Below are positions 46,575-54,468 of a stretch of DNA of 64,000 nt, piece by piece. Position 1 is the stretch's first letter. The number at the start of each line of letters is the position of its first letter. Below the pieces are notes generated by a model, which was given only the letters and a program-made list of their open reading frames with translations, did not search any database and had not been told where the DNA came from. Position numbers and translations under genes: made by a program. Origin of the DNA: Streptomyces sp. M92. GTDB taxonomy: Bacteria > Actinomycetota > Actinomycetes > Streptomycetales > Streptomycetaceae. The DNA lies in assembly GCF_028473745.1 (NCBI RefSeq), contig NZ_CP101137.1, positions 2,976,001-3,040,000 of the forward strand, in the 5' to 3' direction.

Positions 46575-47171
46575 ATGGCTGATGTTCTTCCTCTGGTCGA
46601 GGCCCGGTTGCTGAGCGCACTGGGCGAACCGGACGCCCGCGCGGCGGTCACCTTCCTCGGCACCGACCGCATCGAGGTGCTGCGCTTCCCGGGCGGCGGT
46701 CAGGAGGGCGACATCGTCCGCTACGCCACCCTGGGCATGTCCGCGCAGCCCATGGCCGACCCCACGGCGGTGCTCGCCGACCCGGTCAAGGGGCCGCGCG
46801 CCGAGCTGCTCCTCTCAGTGCGCGCCGGTCTCGCCGACACCGGCAAGGTGCTCCGCCCGCTGGCCGTACTGGCGGCTTCGCCGCAGGTGGAGGGGGTCAT
46901 CGTGGCGCCCGGCGCGTCCCTGGACGTCGGCGAGCCGCTGTGGCCCGGGGCGCCCTTCACCTCGTGCCTCGTCGCCGAGCCCGGTGGCCTGGTGGAGGAC
47001 CTGGAGCTGGACGCCCCGCTGGACCCCGTACGGTTCCTCCCGCTGCTGCCGATGACGCCGAACGAGGCCGCCTGGAAGCGTGTGCACGGTGCCCAGGCCC
47101 TCCAGGAACGCTGGCTCACCCAGGGAACGGACCTGCGGGATCCGTCCCGCAGGTCCGTGCCGCTGGAGTGA
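46575..47171 (+). CDS. Suppressor of fused (SUFU) domain protein
   Basis: A 198-residue cytoplasmic protein with the bacterial SUFU-like pattern: LGTDRIEVLRFPGGGQEGDI near the start, RAELLLSVRAGLADTGKV in the middle and LLPMTPNEAAWKRVHGAQAL near the end. The animal SUFU partner has no bacterial equivalent and the bacterial role is unknown; such domains also occur as immunity proteins to toxins. No toxin gene is seen nearby. The last codons form a strong hairpin. Confidence 0.82.
   Translation: MADVLPLVEARLLSALGEPDARAAVTFLGTDRIEVLRFPGGGQEGDIVRYATLGMSAQPMADPTAVLADPVKGPRAELLLSVRAGLADTGKVLRPLAVLAASPQVEGVIVAPGASLDVGEPLWPGAPFTSCLVAEPGGLVEDLELDAPLDPVRFLPLLPMTPNEAAWKRVHGAQALQERWLTQGTDLRDPSRRSVPLE
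47127..47158. terminator. Hairpin inside the 3' end of the SUFU gene
   Basis: A perfect 14-bp stem (47127-47140 with 47145-47158, loop TCCG) lies within the last codons of the SUFU gene (GTDLRDPSRRSVP) and 36 bases from the end of the convergent MFS gene. It probably ends transcription from both sides. Confidence 0.78.
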
Positions 47172-47194
47172 CACAACGCATCGGCTGTCGTCGG

Positions 47195-48418
47195 TCAGTT
47201 GGCGAAGACGGTGACCCCGTCCTCGGTCGCGTGCTTCGGCTCCAGCTCCTCCGCCTCGCTGGTGAGCGCGCGGCGCCGTACGAGGACCACGACCGCGCCC
47301 AGCACGGCGGTGATCGCCGCCACCACGAACGGGATGCGGATGTCGGTCCACTCCTCGATCTTCGGCGCGAAGTAGGGCGCCGCGGCGGCCGCGAACCAGC
47401 GCACGAAGTTGTAGCCCGCGCTCGCCACCGGCCGCGGCGCGTCGGACACCCCGAGGGCCAGCTCGGTGTAGACGGTGTTGTTCACGCCGATGAACGCGCC
47501 GGACAGGATCGTGCAGACGATCGCGGTGGTGTGGTCGCCGTAGCCGAGCACCAGTACGTCGGCGGCGAGCAGTACCAGTGAGCCGCCGAGCACCTTCAGC
47601 GAGCCGAACCGCTTCTGCATCCGCGGCGCCACGAGGACCGAGAAGACGGCGAGCAGCACGCCCCACGCGAAGAACACCGCGCCGGACTTGTACGGCGTCA
47701 TGTTCAGCACGAACGGTGTGAAGGCCAGCACCGTGAAGAACGTGTAGTTGTAGAAGAACGCCGAGACCGCGGCGGAGGCCAGCCCGCCGTGGCCCAGTGC
47801 CTTGACCGGGTCCAGCAGCGAGGTCTTGCGGGCCGGCTTCGGCTGCTCCTTGAGGAACACCGTGATGCACAGGAAGCCGATGGCCATCAGGAAGGCCGTG
47901 CCGAAGAACGGGTAGCGCCAGCTCGCGTCGCCGAGCAGCGCGCCCAGCAGCGGGCCGCAGGCCATGCCGAGGCCGAGCGCCGACTCGTACAGCAGGATCG
48001 CCGCGGCGCTGCCGCCGGCCGCCGCGCCGACGATGACGGCGAGGGCCGTCGAGACGAACAGCGCGTTGCCCAGGCCCCAGCCGGCCCGGTAGCCGACGAG
48101 CTGGCCGACCGTGTCTGAGGTGCCCGCCAGGCCCGCGAAGACCACGACGAAGGCGAGCCCGAGCAGCAGCGTCTTGCGTCCGCCGATGCGGCTGGAGACG
48201 AAGCCGGTGACCAGCATCGCGAGGGCGGTGATGAGGAAGTAGGAGGTGAACAGGAGGGAGACCTGACTGGCGCTCGCGTCCAGACCCTTGGCGATGGACG
48301 GCAGGATCGGGTCGACGAGCCCGATCCCCATGAAGGCCACGACGGACGCGCCGGCGGTCGCCCACACCGCCTTGGGCTGCCGCAGGATGCCGCCCGCACC
48401 CGCGTCGAAGGGGTCCAT
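47195..48418 (-). CDS. MFS family transporter
   Basis: A 407-residue protein with about 12 membrane helices and MFS landmarks: first helix AVWATAGASVVAFMGIGLVD, LFTSYFLITALAMLVTGFVSS and the loop motif SRIGGRKTLLLG after helix 2. Likely a drug or small-molecule exporter, substrate unknown. Start ATG 48418; upstream in-frame starts would cover the promoter. Transcribed from a well-formed promoter with an operator-like palindrome in its spacer. Confidence 0.9.
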   Translation of the reverse strand: MDPFDAGAGGILRQPKAVWATAGASVVAFMGIGLVDPILPSIAKGLDASASQVSLLFTSYFLITALAMLVTGFVSSRIGGRKTLLLGLAFVVVFAGLAGTSDTVGQLVGYRAGWGLGNALFVSTALAVIVGAAAGGSAAAILLYESALGLGMACGPLLGALLGDASWRYPFFGTAFLMAIGFLCITVFLKEQPKPARKTSLLDPVKALGHGGLASAAVSAFFYNYTFFTVLAFTPFVLNMTPYKSGAVFFAWGVLLAVFSVLVAPRMQKRFGSLKVLGGSLVLLAADVLVLGYGDHTTAIVCTILSGAFIGVNNTVYTELALGVSDAPRPVASAGYNFVRWFAAAAAPYFAPKIEEWTDIRIPFVVAAITAVLGAVVVLVRRRALTSEAEELEPKHATEDGVTVFAN

Positions 48419-48456
48419 GCAGTGCTCCAATGCCGACGACTGGTTGGTGTATGCAC

Positions 48457-48486
48457 ATAGTAAGTTAGCCCTGCTAATTAATGCAA
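48457..48486 (-). promoter_or_regulatory. Promoter of the MFS gene with a TTAGC-N3-GCTAA operator in the spacer
   Basis: On the minus strand TTGCAT (48486-48481) and TACTAT (48462-48457) are separated by 18 bases. The spacer contains TTAGCAGGGCTAA, a 13-base interrupted palindrome (48465-48477). A protein bound there would block the promoter. The half-site resembles part of the DtxR/DmdR iron box, but only about 11 of 19 positions fit the box as I recall it. Confidence 0.55.
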
Positions 48487-48574
48487 GATACATCTAGTTT
48501 GCCCGGTCAACCCTGCCGCCCGGATGGGTGATCGTCCTTGACGTGGGGGAGTGAGGGTAGGACCGTGGGGCTCT

Positions 48575-49216
48575 ATGAGGGGCGAACCCAGTTGCCCGAA
48601 GTGTGGTGGCCGGGTCAGGGCTCCCGGCCTCTTCGCCGATTCCTGGCAGTGCGACCTGCACGGCACGGTGCACCCGGTGCAGCCCGTGCTCCCGCCCAGC
48701 GTCGAGGCGCTCGGCGTCGTGGTGCACCGCACGCAGGTGCCGGTGTGGATGCCGTGGCCGCTGCCGGTCGGCTGGCTGTTCACCGGCGTGGCCTGCGCGG
48801 GTGACGACCGCAGTGGCGGCCGGGCGACCGCCGTGGCCTGCTCCGGCCCCGGCCCGCTCGGCGGAGTCGGTGAGCTGATCCTGGTCGCCGAGGAGCTCGG
48901 CGTCGGACTCGGTGCGCGGTACGCGGGCCTGGACGCCCCGGACCCGGGGCCGTACATGAACGTCGAGAAGCCGCCCCAGGCGAAGGTGCTGGCCGCCGGC
49001 CGCCCCACCCCCCTCTGGCACGTCTCCGGTGCCCCCGTCGACCGCGCGGTCTTCGCCGGGGAGGCCCTCGGGATGTGGCTGTGGGCCGTCGCGTGGCCGG
49101 AGCAGGCCGCGCTGCTGATGTACGAGGAACTGGTGCTGACCGACCTGCGGGACGCGGGCGCCGAGGTGGACCTGGTGCCCTGCGGGGCGCTGTCGCCGCG
49201 GCTGCTCCAGCCGTAG
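48575..49216 (+). CDS. Zinc-ribbon-containing conserved protein (DUF6758-like)
   Basis: A 213-residue protein that starts with a probable zinc-binding site (PSCPKCGGRVRAPG... WQCDLHG) followed by a hydrophobic/Pro-rich region (VHRTQVPVWMPWPLPVGWLF). I link it to DUF6758 from memory; function unknown. The ATG at 48575 gives the conserved MRGEPSCPKCGG start, with weak ribosome binding; a GTG eight codons upstream is the alternative. Confidence 0.78.
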   Translation: MRGEPSCPKCGGRVRAPGLFADSWQCDLHGTVHPVQPVLPPSVEALGVVVHRTQVPVWMPWPLPVGWLFTGVACAGDDRSGGRATAVACSGPGPLGGVGELILVAEELGVGLGARYAGLDAPDPGPYMNVEKPPQAKVLAAGRPTPLWHVSGAPVDRAVFAGEALGMWLWAVAWPEQAALLMYEELVLTDLRDAGAEVDLVPCGALSPRLLQP

Positions 49217-49368
49217 CCGTCGGGGCCGGTGGGCCCGTGGGCCGGGCGGGAGCCGATGTGTAGTGGGTGTAGTGGGCGCCGGCCATGTTCGGGTGTGACA
49301 GTGGTGGTCCGAGTTCCGGTTATCCTTGAGCGTCCCCTTCCGTCCCGTCATCGCTTGGAGTCAGCGTC

Positions 49369-50226
49369 GTGCGCATCGATCTGCACACCCACTCCACCGC
49401 GTCCGACGGCACGGACACCCCGTCCCAGCTGGTCCGCAAGGCCGCCGCGGCCGGGCTGGACGTCGTCGCGCTGACCGACCACGACACCACCCGGGGGCAC
49501 GCCGAGGCCGTCGCCGCGCTGCCCGAGGGGCTCACCCTCGTCACCGGCGCCGAGCTCTCCTGCCGCGTCGACGGCATCAGCATGCACATGCTGGCCTATC
49601 TCTTCGACCCCGAGGAGCCCGCCCTGCTCGCCGAGCGCGAGCTGGTCCGGGACGACCGGGTGCCGAGGGCCAAGGGCATGGTCGCCAAGCTGAACGCGCT
49701 GGGTGTGCCGGTCACCTGGGAGCAGGTCGCGCGCATCGCGGGCGACGGCTCGGTCGGGCGGCCGCACGTGGCCACCGCCCTCGTCGAGCTCGGCGTCGTA
49801 CCGACCGTGGGCGACGCCTTCACCGCGGACTGGCTGGCCGACGGCGGCCGGGCCTTCGTGGAGAAGCACGAGACCGACCCCTTCGACGCGCTGCGGCTGA
49901 TCAAGGCGGCCGGCGGTGTGGCCGTGTTCGCGCACCCGGCCGCCGCCAAGCGCGGGCGCACGGTGCCGGAGGCCACGATCGCAGACCTGGCCGCCGCCGG
50001 GCTCGACGGCGTCGAGATCGACCACATGGACCACGACGCGGACGCCCGGGCGCGGCTGCGGGGGCTCGCCGAGGAGCTGGGGCTCCTGGTGACCGGATCC
50101 AGCGACTACCACGGCAGCCGGAAGACCTGTCTGCTCGGCGAGTACACGACGGACCCCGAGGTGTACGGGGAGATCACGCGGCGGGCGTTCGGTGCCTTCC
50201 CGGTGCCGGGCGCCGGCGGAGCCTGA
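49369..50226 (+). CDS. PHP domain phosphoesterase
   Basis: A 285-residue metal-dependent phosphoesterase. PHP motifs are IDLHTHSTASDG (motif 1), ALTDHDTTRG (2), GAELSC (3), VAVFAHPAA and GSSDYHG (4). This layout is of the YciV/RNase AM type that acts on 3',5'-nucleoside bisphosphates or RNA 5' ends in other bacteria, though substrate here is inferred only. GTG start. Followed by a marC-like gene after 53 bases. Confidence 0.9.
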   Translation: MRIDLHTHSTASDGTDTPSQLVRKAAAAGLDVVALTDHDTTRGHAEAVAALPEGLTLVTGAELSCRVDGISMHMLAYLFDPEEPALLAERELVRDDRVPRAKGMVAKLNALGVPVTWEQVARIAGDGSVGRPHVATALVELGVVPTVGDAFTADWLADGGRAFVEKHETDPFDALRLIKAAGGVAVFAHPAAAKRGRTVPEATIADLAAAGLDGVEIDHMDHDADARARLRGLAEELGLLVTGSSDYHGSRKTCLLGEYTTDPEVYGEITRRAFGAFPVPGAGGA

Positions 50227-50279
50227 GCCGTACCCCGCCCGCCCACCTTTACTTCTCCCGCAAGGCCAGTAGCTCACCC

Positions 50280-50885
50280 ATGTTCGACATCGCCGTCTTC
50301 GGCTCCCTCTTCCTGACCCTTTTTGTCATCATGGATCCCCCCGGGATCACCCCGATCTTCCTCGGGCTGACCTCCGGCCGGCCCGCCAAGGCGCAGAAGC
50401 GGATGGCCTTCCAGGCCGTCTGCGTCGCCGGTGGCGTGATCACCGTGTTCGGTCTCCTCGGGCACCAGATCCTCGACTACCTGCACGTGTCCGTGCCCGC
50501 GCTGATGATCGCGGGCGGGCTGCTGCTCCTGCTGATCGCGCTGGACCTGCTCACCGGCAAGACGGACGAGCCGAAGCAGACCAAGGACGTCAACGTCGCA
50601 CTCGTACCGCTCGGCATGCCGCTGCTCGCCGGGCCCGGCGCGATCGTGTCGGTCATCCTGGCCGTGGAGAAGGCCGACAGCGTGACCACGCAGGTGTCGG
50701 TGTGGACGGCGATCCTCGCCATCCACGTGGTGCTGTGGCTGGTGATGCGGTACTCGTTGCTGATCATCCGCGTCATCAAGGACGGCGGCGTCGTCCTGGT
50801 GACCCGCCTCGCCGGCATGATGCTCTCCGCGATCGCCGTGCAGCAGATCATCAACGGGGTCACGCAGGTGATCCAGGGCGCGTGA
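50280..50885 (+). CDS. MarC family integral membrane protein
   Basis: A 201-residue protein with about six membrane helices: FGSLFLTLFVIMDPPGITPI near the start, MIAGGLLLLLIALDLLTGK in the middle and PLGMPLLAGPGAIVSVILAV, which are the marks of the MarC/UPF0056 family. Transport role unproven. Probably in one transcript with the PHP gene; a hairpin follows. Confidence 0.92.
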   Translation: MFDIAVFGSLFLTLFVIMDPPGITPIFLGLTSGRPAKAQKRMAFQAVCVAGGVITVFGLLGHQILDYLHVSVPALMIAGGLLLLLIALDLLTGKTDEPKQTKDVNVALVPLGMPLLAGPGAIVSVILAVEKADSVTTQVSVWTAILAIHVVLWLVMRYSLLIIRVIKDGGVVLVTRLAGMMLSAIAVQQIINGVTQVIQGA

Positions 50886-50910
50886 CGCGACGCTCGTGAC
50901 CGACAGGGCT

Positions 50911-50943
50911 GGGGCCCCCGCACGGCTCGCGTGCGGGGGCCCC
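50911..50943. terminator. Terminator after marC-like gene
   Basis: A 14-bp perfect stem (50911-50924 with 50930-50943, loop GCTCG) between the convergent marC-like gene and a 50-residue protein gene. Confidence 0.85.
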
Positions 50944-50963
50944 GGTGCGTGCGGTCGTCCGCG

Positions 50964-51116
50964 CTACAAGGCCGAGGTGTCGGCGGGGCGGATCCACAGG
51001 CGCTGCCCGATGGCGGCGGCCTGCTGGACGATGCGGTTCACGGAGGCGGCGTCCACGACGGTCGTGTCCACGGGGGTTCCGTCGACGTCGTCGAGTCGCA
51101 TGACTTCAAAGCGCAT
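50964..51116 (-). CDS. Small conserved protein, 50 residues
   Basis: Short soluble protein (RFEVMRLDDVDGTPVDTTVV, then ASVNRIVQQAAAIGQRLWIR). The ATG at 51116 has AAGGGAGAGG at good distance; the frame is open further upstream but no site supports a longer form. I recall near-identical small proteins across Streptomyces, function unknown. Divergent from the NYN gene. Confidence 0.75.
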   Translation of the reverse strand: MRFEVMRLDDVDGTPVDTTVVDAASVNRIVQQAAAIGQRLWIRPADTSAL

Positions 51117-51364
51117 GGCCTCTCCCTTGATCTGGTCATCCTCCTGAGGAGAACTACTGGTGTGGCTCCCGGGGTCGTCGGTGCCCGGGGAGTCGTTCAT
51201 CATCAACGGGGTGAGCGGTGCAAACATTCCCTACGCTAAGGAAATTTTTCGAACTGCTAATTACTGACAGGTAAGCCGATCGTTACGGCGCCGCCGGATG
51301 CCCGGAACCAGACTGACCGGGACCGGTTGTGTTCGCAGCGTGACCGCCGGGACAATGGGAGGCG
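51117..51364. promoter_or_regulatory. Divergent promoter region (small protein / NYN gene)
   Basis: A 248-base gap with an AT-rich core (51226-51272: AAACATTCCCTACGCTAAGG, ATTTTTCGAACTGCTAATTA) that likely drives the small protein on the minus strand. On the plus strand GACAAT (51351-51356) ends eight bases before the NYN start codon. Confidence 0.45.
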
Positions 51365-52264
51365 ATGAACGACGACCTCGTGTCCCTGAGCGCCCGCATC
51401 GATCGCACCAACGAGCTGCTGCAGCGCATGCTCGCCGAGGTGGCGAAGACGCCCTCGACCCACGCGATCTTCGTCGACGCCGGGTACCTCTACGCGGCGG
51501 CGGGGCGTCTGGTGGCCGGGACCGAGGACCGCCGGGCCTTCGACCTGGACGCCGAAGGCCTGATCGAGGCCCTCATCGACAAGGCGCGCACGATCTTCGC
51601 GGACAGCCGTCTCCTGCGGGTCTACTGGTACGACGGCGCCCGGCGCCGCATCCACACCGCCGAGCAGCAGTCCATCGCCGAGCTCCCGGACGTCAAGGTC
51701 CGCCTGGGCAACCTCAACGCCAACAACCAGCAGAAGGGCGTCGACTCCCTCATCCGCTCGGACCTGGAGTCCCTCGCCCGGCACCGGGCGATCAGCGACG
51801 CGGCCCTGCTCGGCGGCGACGAGGACCTGGTGTCGGCGGTCGAGGCCGCCCAGGGCTACGGCGCACGCGTCCACCTGTGGGGCGTCGAGGCGCCCGAGGG
51901 CCGCAACCAGGCCGACCCGCTGCTCTGGGAGGTCGACAGTCAGCGCACCTTCGACCTGGACTTCTTCAAGCCGTACGTCTCCCGGCGCACGGCCCAGACC
52001 TACGAGACGACGGGCGCCGCCGCCCGCCCCGCCCGCGAGGACGTCCGTTTCGTCGGTGCGCAGATCGCGGCGAAGTGGCTGGCCTCCCGGGGCCGCGAGT
52101 CACTGGTGGATCTCCTCCCCGGCCACCCCTACCTCCCCGGCTCGGTCGACCAGGACCTGCTGGTGGAGGCCGAGGGGCTGCTGCAGTACTCGCTGCGCGG
52201 CCAGGCCGACCTGCGGCGGGCGCTGCGGGACGGATTCTGGGAGCACCTGCGGGCGCAGTACTAG
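51365..52264 (+). CDS. NYN domain protein (putative ribonuclease)
   Basis: A 299-residue protein. After a short coiled-coil-like N-terminus (SARIDRTNELLQRMLAEVAK) comes a NYN/PIN-like domain with acidic residues at the usual places: AIFVDAGYLYAAAG, GVDSLIRSDLESLA and LLGGDEDLVSAVEAAQ. A C-terminal domain of about 100 residues follows (FVGAQIAAKWLASRGRES, LLQYSLRGQADLRRALRDG). NYN proteins cut RNA in other bacteria; target here unknown. GGGAGG lies close before the ATG. Confidence 0.88.
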   Translation: MNDDLVSLSARIDRTNELLQRMLAEVAKTPSTHAIFVDAGYLYAAAGRLVAGTEDRRAFDLDAEGLIEALIDKARTIFADSRLLRVYWYDGARRRIHTAEQQSIAELPDVKVRLGNLNANNQQKGVDSLIRSDLESLARHRAISDAALLGGDEDLVSAVEAAQGYGARVHLWGVEAPEGRNQADPLLWEVDSQRTFDLDFFKPYVSRRTAQTYETTGAAARPAREDVRFVGAQIAAKWLASRGRESLVDLLPGHPYLPGSVDQDLLVEAEGLLQYSLRGQADLRRALRDGFWEHLRAQY

Positions 52265-52279
52265 CCGACGGCCGGGTGA

Positions 52280-53176
52280 CTAGGGCGCGCTCGGCCGTGA
52301 CCGCCGGGCGACGTCGTCCCAGAAACCGGCGAGGGCGTGGGCGGTCGGCAGGGGCTGGTCGGTGTTCGGTGAGTGCTCGGCGCCGTCGATCACGGTCCGG
52401 CGCGCGTCCAGCCGTACGGCCATCTCGTCCAGCAGGGGGATCGGCCAGGTGTCGTCGTAGTCGCCCGACAGCACGTGGCACGGCAGTGGCGTGGCGGCGA
52501 GTTCGGCGACCCGGTCCGGCTCGGTGCACAGCTGCCGCCCGGTGGCGAGCAGCTGCGCCGGCCTGGTGCCCAGCCAGCGGTCACGCAGCCGCTCCGGGTC
52601 CTCCGGGCCGTGGGCGGGTGCGGGGGCGCCGACCTCCTCGGGCGGCCCCATCGCCTGGATCACCTGCCAGACCTCGGCCATCGTCATCGTGTCCAGAGCG
52701 TCGCGCAGCAGTTTCACCCGCTGCTCCTGGGAGGCGGAGATCCGTGCCGGGCCCGAGGACATCAGCGTGAGGGACACGAAGGGGGCGTGGTCGAGGAGGA
52801 CGGCGGACCGGGCGATCTGCCCGCCGAGCGAGTGCCCGAGGAGATGCACCCGCGTCCCGAGGGCACCGGCCTGCGCCAGCACGTCCCGGGCCAGCTCGTC
52901 CCGCGCGTAGGCCGCCTCGTCGTGCTCGGGCCCGTCGGACTCGTACTGTCCCCGCCCGTCCACGGCGACCGTCCGGTACCCGCGTGCCCCGAGCGGCTCG
53001 TGCAGCTGGGTGAAGTCCTCTTTGCTCCCCGTGAACCCGGGCAGCATCAGCACCGTTCCCCGCGGTTCGACCCCGTCGGCCACGGGCGAGTCGACGACGG
53101 CGAACTCACCGCGCGAGGTACGCAGCCGGTACGCGCGGGCGTCGGAGGGCGGGGTGAAGTCGGCGTTCCTGCTCAC
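52280..53176 (-). CDS. Alpha/beta hydrolase
   Basis: A 298-residue hydrolase with VLMLPGFTGSKEDF (oxyanion region), nucleophile motif LLGHSLGGQ (Ser near 116), Asp in HVLSGDYDDTWP and His in DGAEHSPN. Substrate unknown. The GTG start has no good ribosome binding site. Convergent with the NYN gene (15 bases between) and downstream of the helicase. Confidence 0.88.
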   Translation of the reverse strand: MSRNADFTPPSDARAYRLRTSRGEFAVVDSPVADGVEPRGTVLMLPGFTGSKEDFTQLHEPLGARGYRTVAVDGRGQYESDGPEHDEAAYARDELARDVLAQAGALGTRVHLLGHSLGGQIARSAVLLDHAPFVSLTLMSSGPARISASQEQRVKLLRDALDTMTMAEVWQVIQAMGPPEEVGAPAPAHGPEDPERLRDRWLGTRPAQLLATGRQLCTEPDRVAELAATPLPCHVLSGDYDDTWPIPLLDEMAVRLDARRTVIDGAEHSPNTDQPLPTAHALAGFWDDVARRSRPSAP

Positions 53177-53246
53177 GGGCAGAGGCTATCGGGCGGGGTG
53201 GGGAGGAGCCCGGAGGTGTTCTGAGGAGTTCCTCGGGGACGGGGAC

Positions 53247-53289
53247 GCCGTCGGCCCGGCCCGCGTTCGTCGCGGGCCGGGCCGACGGC
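53247..53289 (-). terminator. Strong terminator of the helicase transcript
   Basis: A perfect 19-bp stem (53247-53265 with 53271-53289, loop TTCGT), the longest hairpin in the window, 18 bases after the stop of the basic-tail frame. Its place supports that frame being part of the helicase transcript. Confidence 0.9.
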
Positions 53290-53307
53290 TGGGTGGAGCG
53301 GCGTTGG

Positions 53308-54468
53308 TCAGAGCTCGCCGGACTCCGGGGAATCCACGGGACGCGTGGCGGCCGCCGCGGTCTTGCGGGTGCGGCGGGCCTTCGGCTTGGCCTCGGCCGT
53401 GTCGGCGGCGTCCGTGCCCGCCTCCACCGTGGTCGCGGCCTTACGGGTCCGGCGCCGCGGCGCGGCCTCCGGCTCCTGTGCCGACTGCGCGGGGATCTCG
53501 GCCGTGGTCTCCGGCGCCTCGGTGGCCGCCGCGGTCTTGCGGGTGCGGCGGGCCTTGGGCTTGGCGTCGGCCTCGGCCTCGGTCGGGTCGGCGGCGGTCT
53601 CCGTCTTCGCGGCTGCCGTCTTCCGGGTGCGTCGGGGCTTGGCCTCGGCGGTCTCCGGTGCCTGGGCAGCGGCCTCCGTGGCCTCGGTGGCCGCCGCGGC
53701 CTTGCGGGTGCGGCGGGCCTTGGGCTTGGCGTCGGCCTCGGTCGGGTCGGCCGCGGTCTCCGCCTTGGCGGCTGCCTTGCGGGTGCGGCGGACCTTCGGC
53801 TCGGCCTCGGTGGTCTCGGCCGTGTCGGCGGCGCTCTCCGCCTTGGTGGCGGCCGTCTTGCGGGTGCGGCGCGGCTTGGCCTCGGCGGCCTCCGGCTCCT
53901 GTGCCGACTGCGCGGGGATCTCGGCCGTGGTCTCCGGCGCCTCGGTGGCCGCCGCGGTCTTGCGGGTGCGGCGGGCCTTGGGCTTGGCGTCGGCCTCGGG
54001 CGTATCGGCGGCGCTCTCCGCCTTGGTGGCGGCCGTCTTGCGGGTGCGGCGAGGCTTGGCCTCGGCCGCCTCCGGTGCCTGGACCGCGGTGCCGACGGCC
54101 TCGGCCGTGTCCGTGGCGGCGGCCGCCTGCACGGAGGCCGACTTGCGGGTACGTCGCGGCTTGGCCTCCGTCGCCTCGGTCGTCGCCGCCTCCGCCGTGT
54201 CGGCCACCGTCTCGGCGGTGGTCGTGGCCTTACGGGTGCGGCGGCGCGGCTTCTGCGCCGTCGCCTCGGCCACCGGAGCGGCCTCGACGACCGGCGCCTC
54301 GGCCACCGGAGCGGCCTCGACCGCGGTGACCTGCGCCTCGGCCGACTTGCGGGTGCGGCGGCGGCGCGGCTTCGCGGGAACCTCCGTCGCATCCGTGGCT
54401 TCCGGCACCGCAGGCGCGGTGTCCGCCACGGCCGGTGCGGCAGGGGCGTCGGTCGTCGCCGGCGTCAC
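53308..54468 (-). CDS. Basic KPRRTRK-repeat protein or C-terminal tail of the RNA helicase
   Basis: A frame of 386 codons from a GTG that overlaps the helicase stop as GTGA. The product has about 20 copies of a (K/R)xRRTRK motif set in Ala/Thr/Glu-rich spacers, like histone H1-like or AlgP-type DNA/RNA-binding tails. The frame reads sensibly upstream of the GTG too (GGEPAQQPV preceded by RRRRRTRGG), back to a TGA at 54583-54585, so it is more likely the tail of the helicase joined through a frameshift than a separate gene. Such tails bind RNA and are common in streptomycete DEAD-box helicases. Confidence 0.7.
   Translation of the reverse strand: MTPATTDAPAAPAVADTAPAVPEATDATEVPAKPRRRRTRKSAEAQVTAVEAAPVAEAPVVEAAPVAEATAQKPRRRTRKATTTAETVADTAEAATTEATEAKPRRTRKSASVQAAAATDTAEAVGTAVQAPEAAEAKPRRTRKTAATKAESAADTPEADAKPKARRTRKTAAATEAPETTAEIPAQSAQEPEAAEAKPRRTRKTAATKAESAADTAETTEAEPKVRRTRKAAAKAETAADPTEADAKPKARRTRKAAAATEATEAAAQAPETAEAKPRRTRKTAAAKTETAADPTEAEADAKPKARRTRKTAAATEAPETTAEIPAQSAQEPEAAPRRRTRKAATTVEAGTDAADTAEAKPKARRTRKTAAAATRPVDSPESGEL
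53462..53999 (-). repeat. 115-bp identical direct repeat within the basic tail
   Basis: Bases 53462-53576 and 53885-53999 are identical over 115 bases, offset 423 (141 codons). Further shorter repeats of GCGGGTGCGGCGG type (RRTRK codons) fill the region. Recombination or slippage could change tail length by in-frame steps. Confidence 0.9.

Noticed and set aside
46575..47171. SUFU protein as an immunity gene of a polymorphic toxin system
   Set aside because: SUFU domains occur in such systems, but no toxin, WXG100 or secretion gene is next to it.
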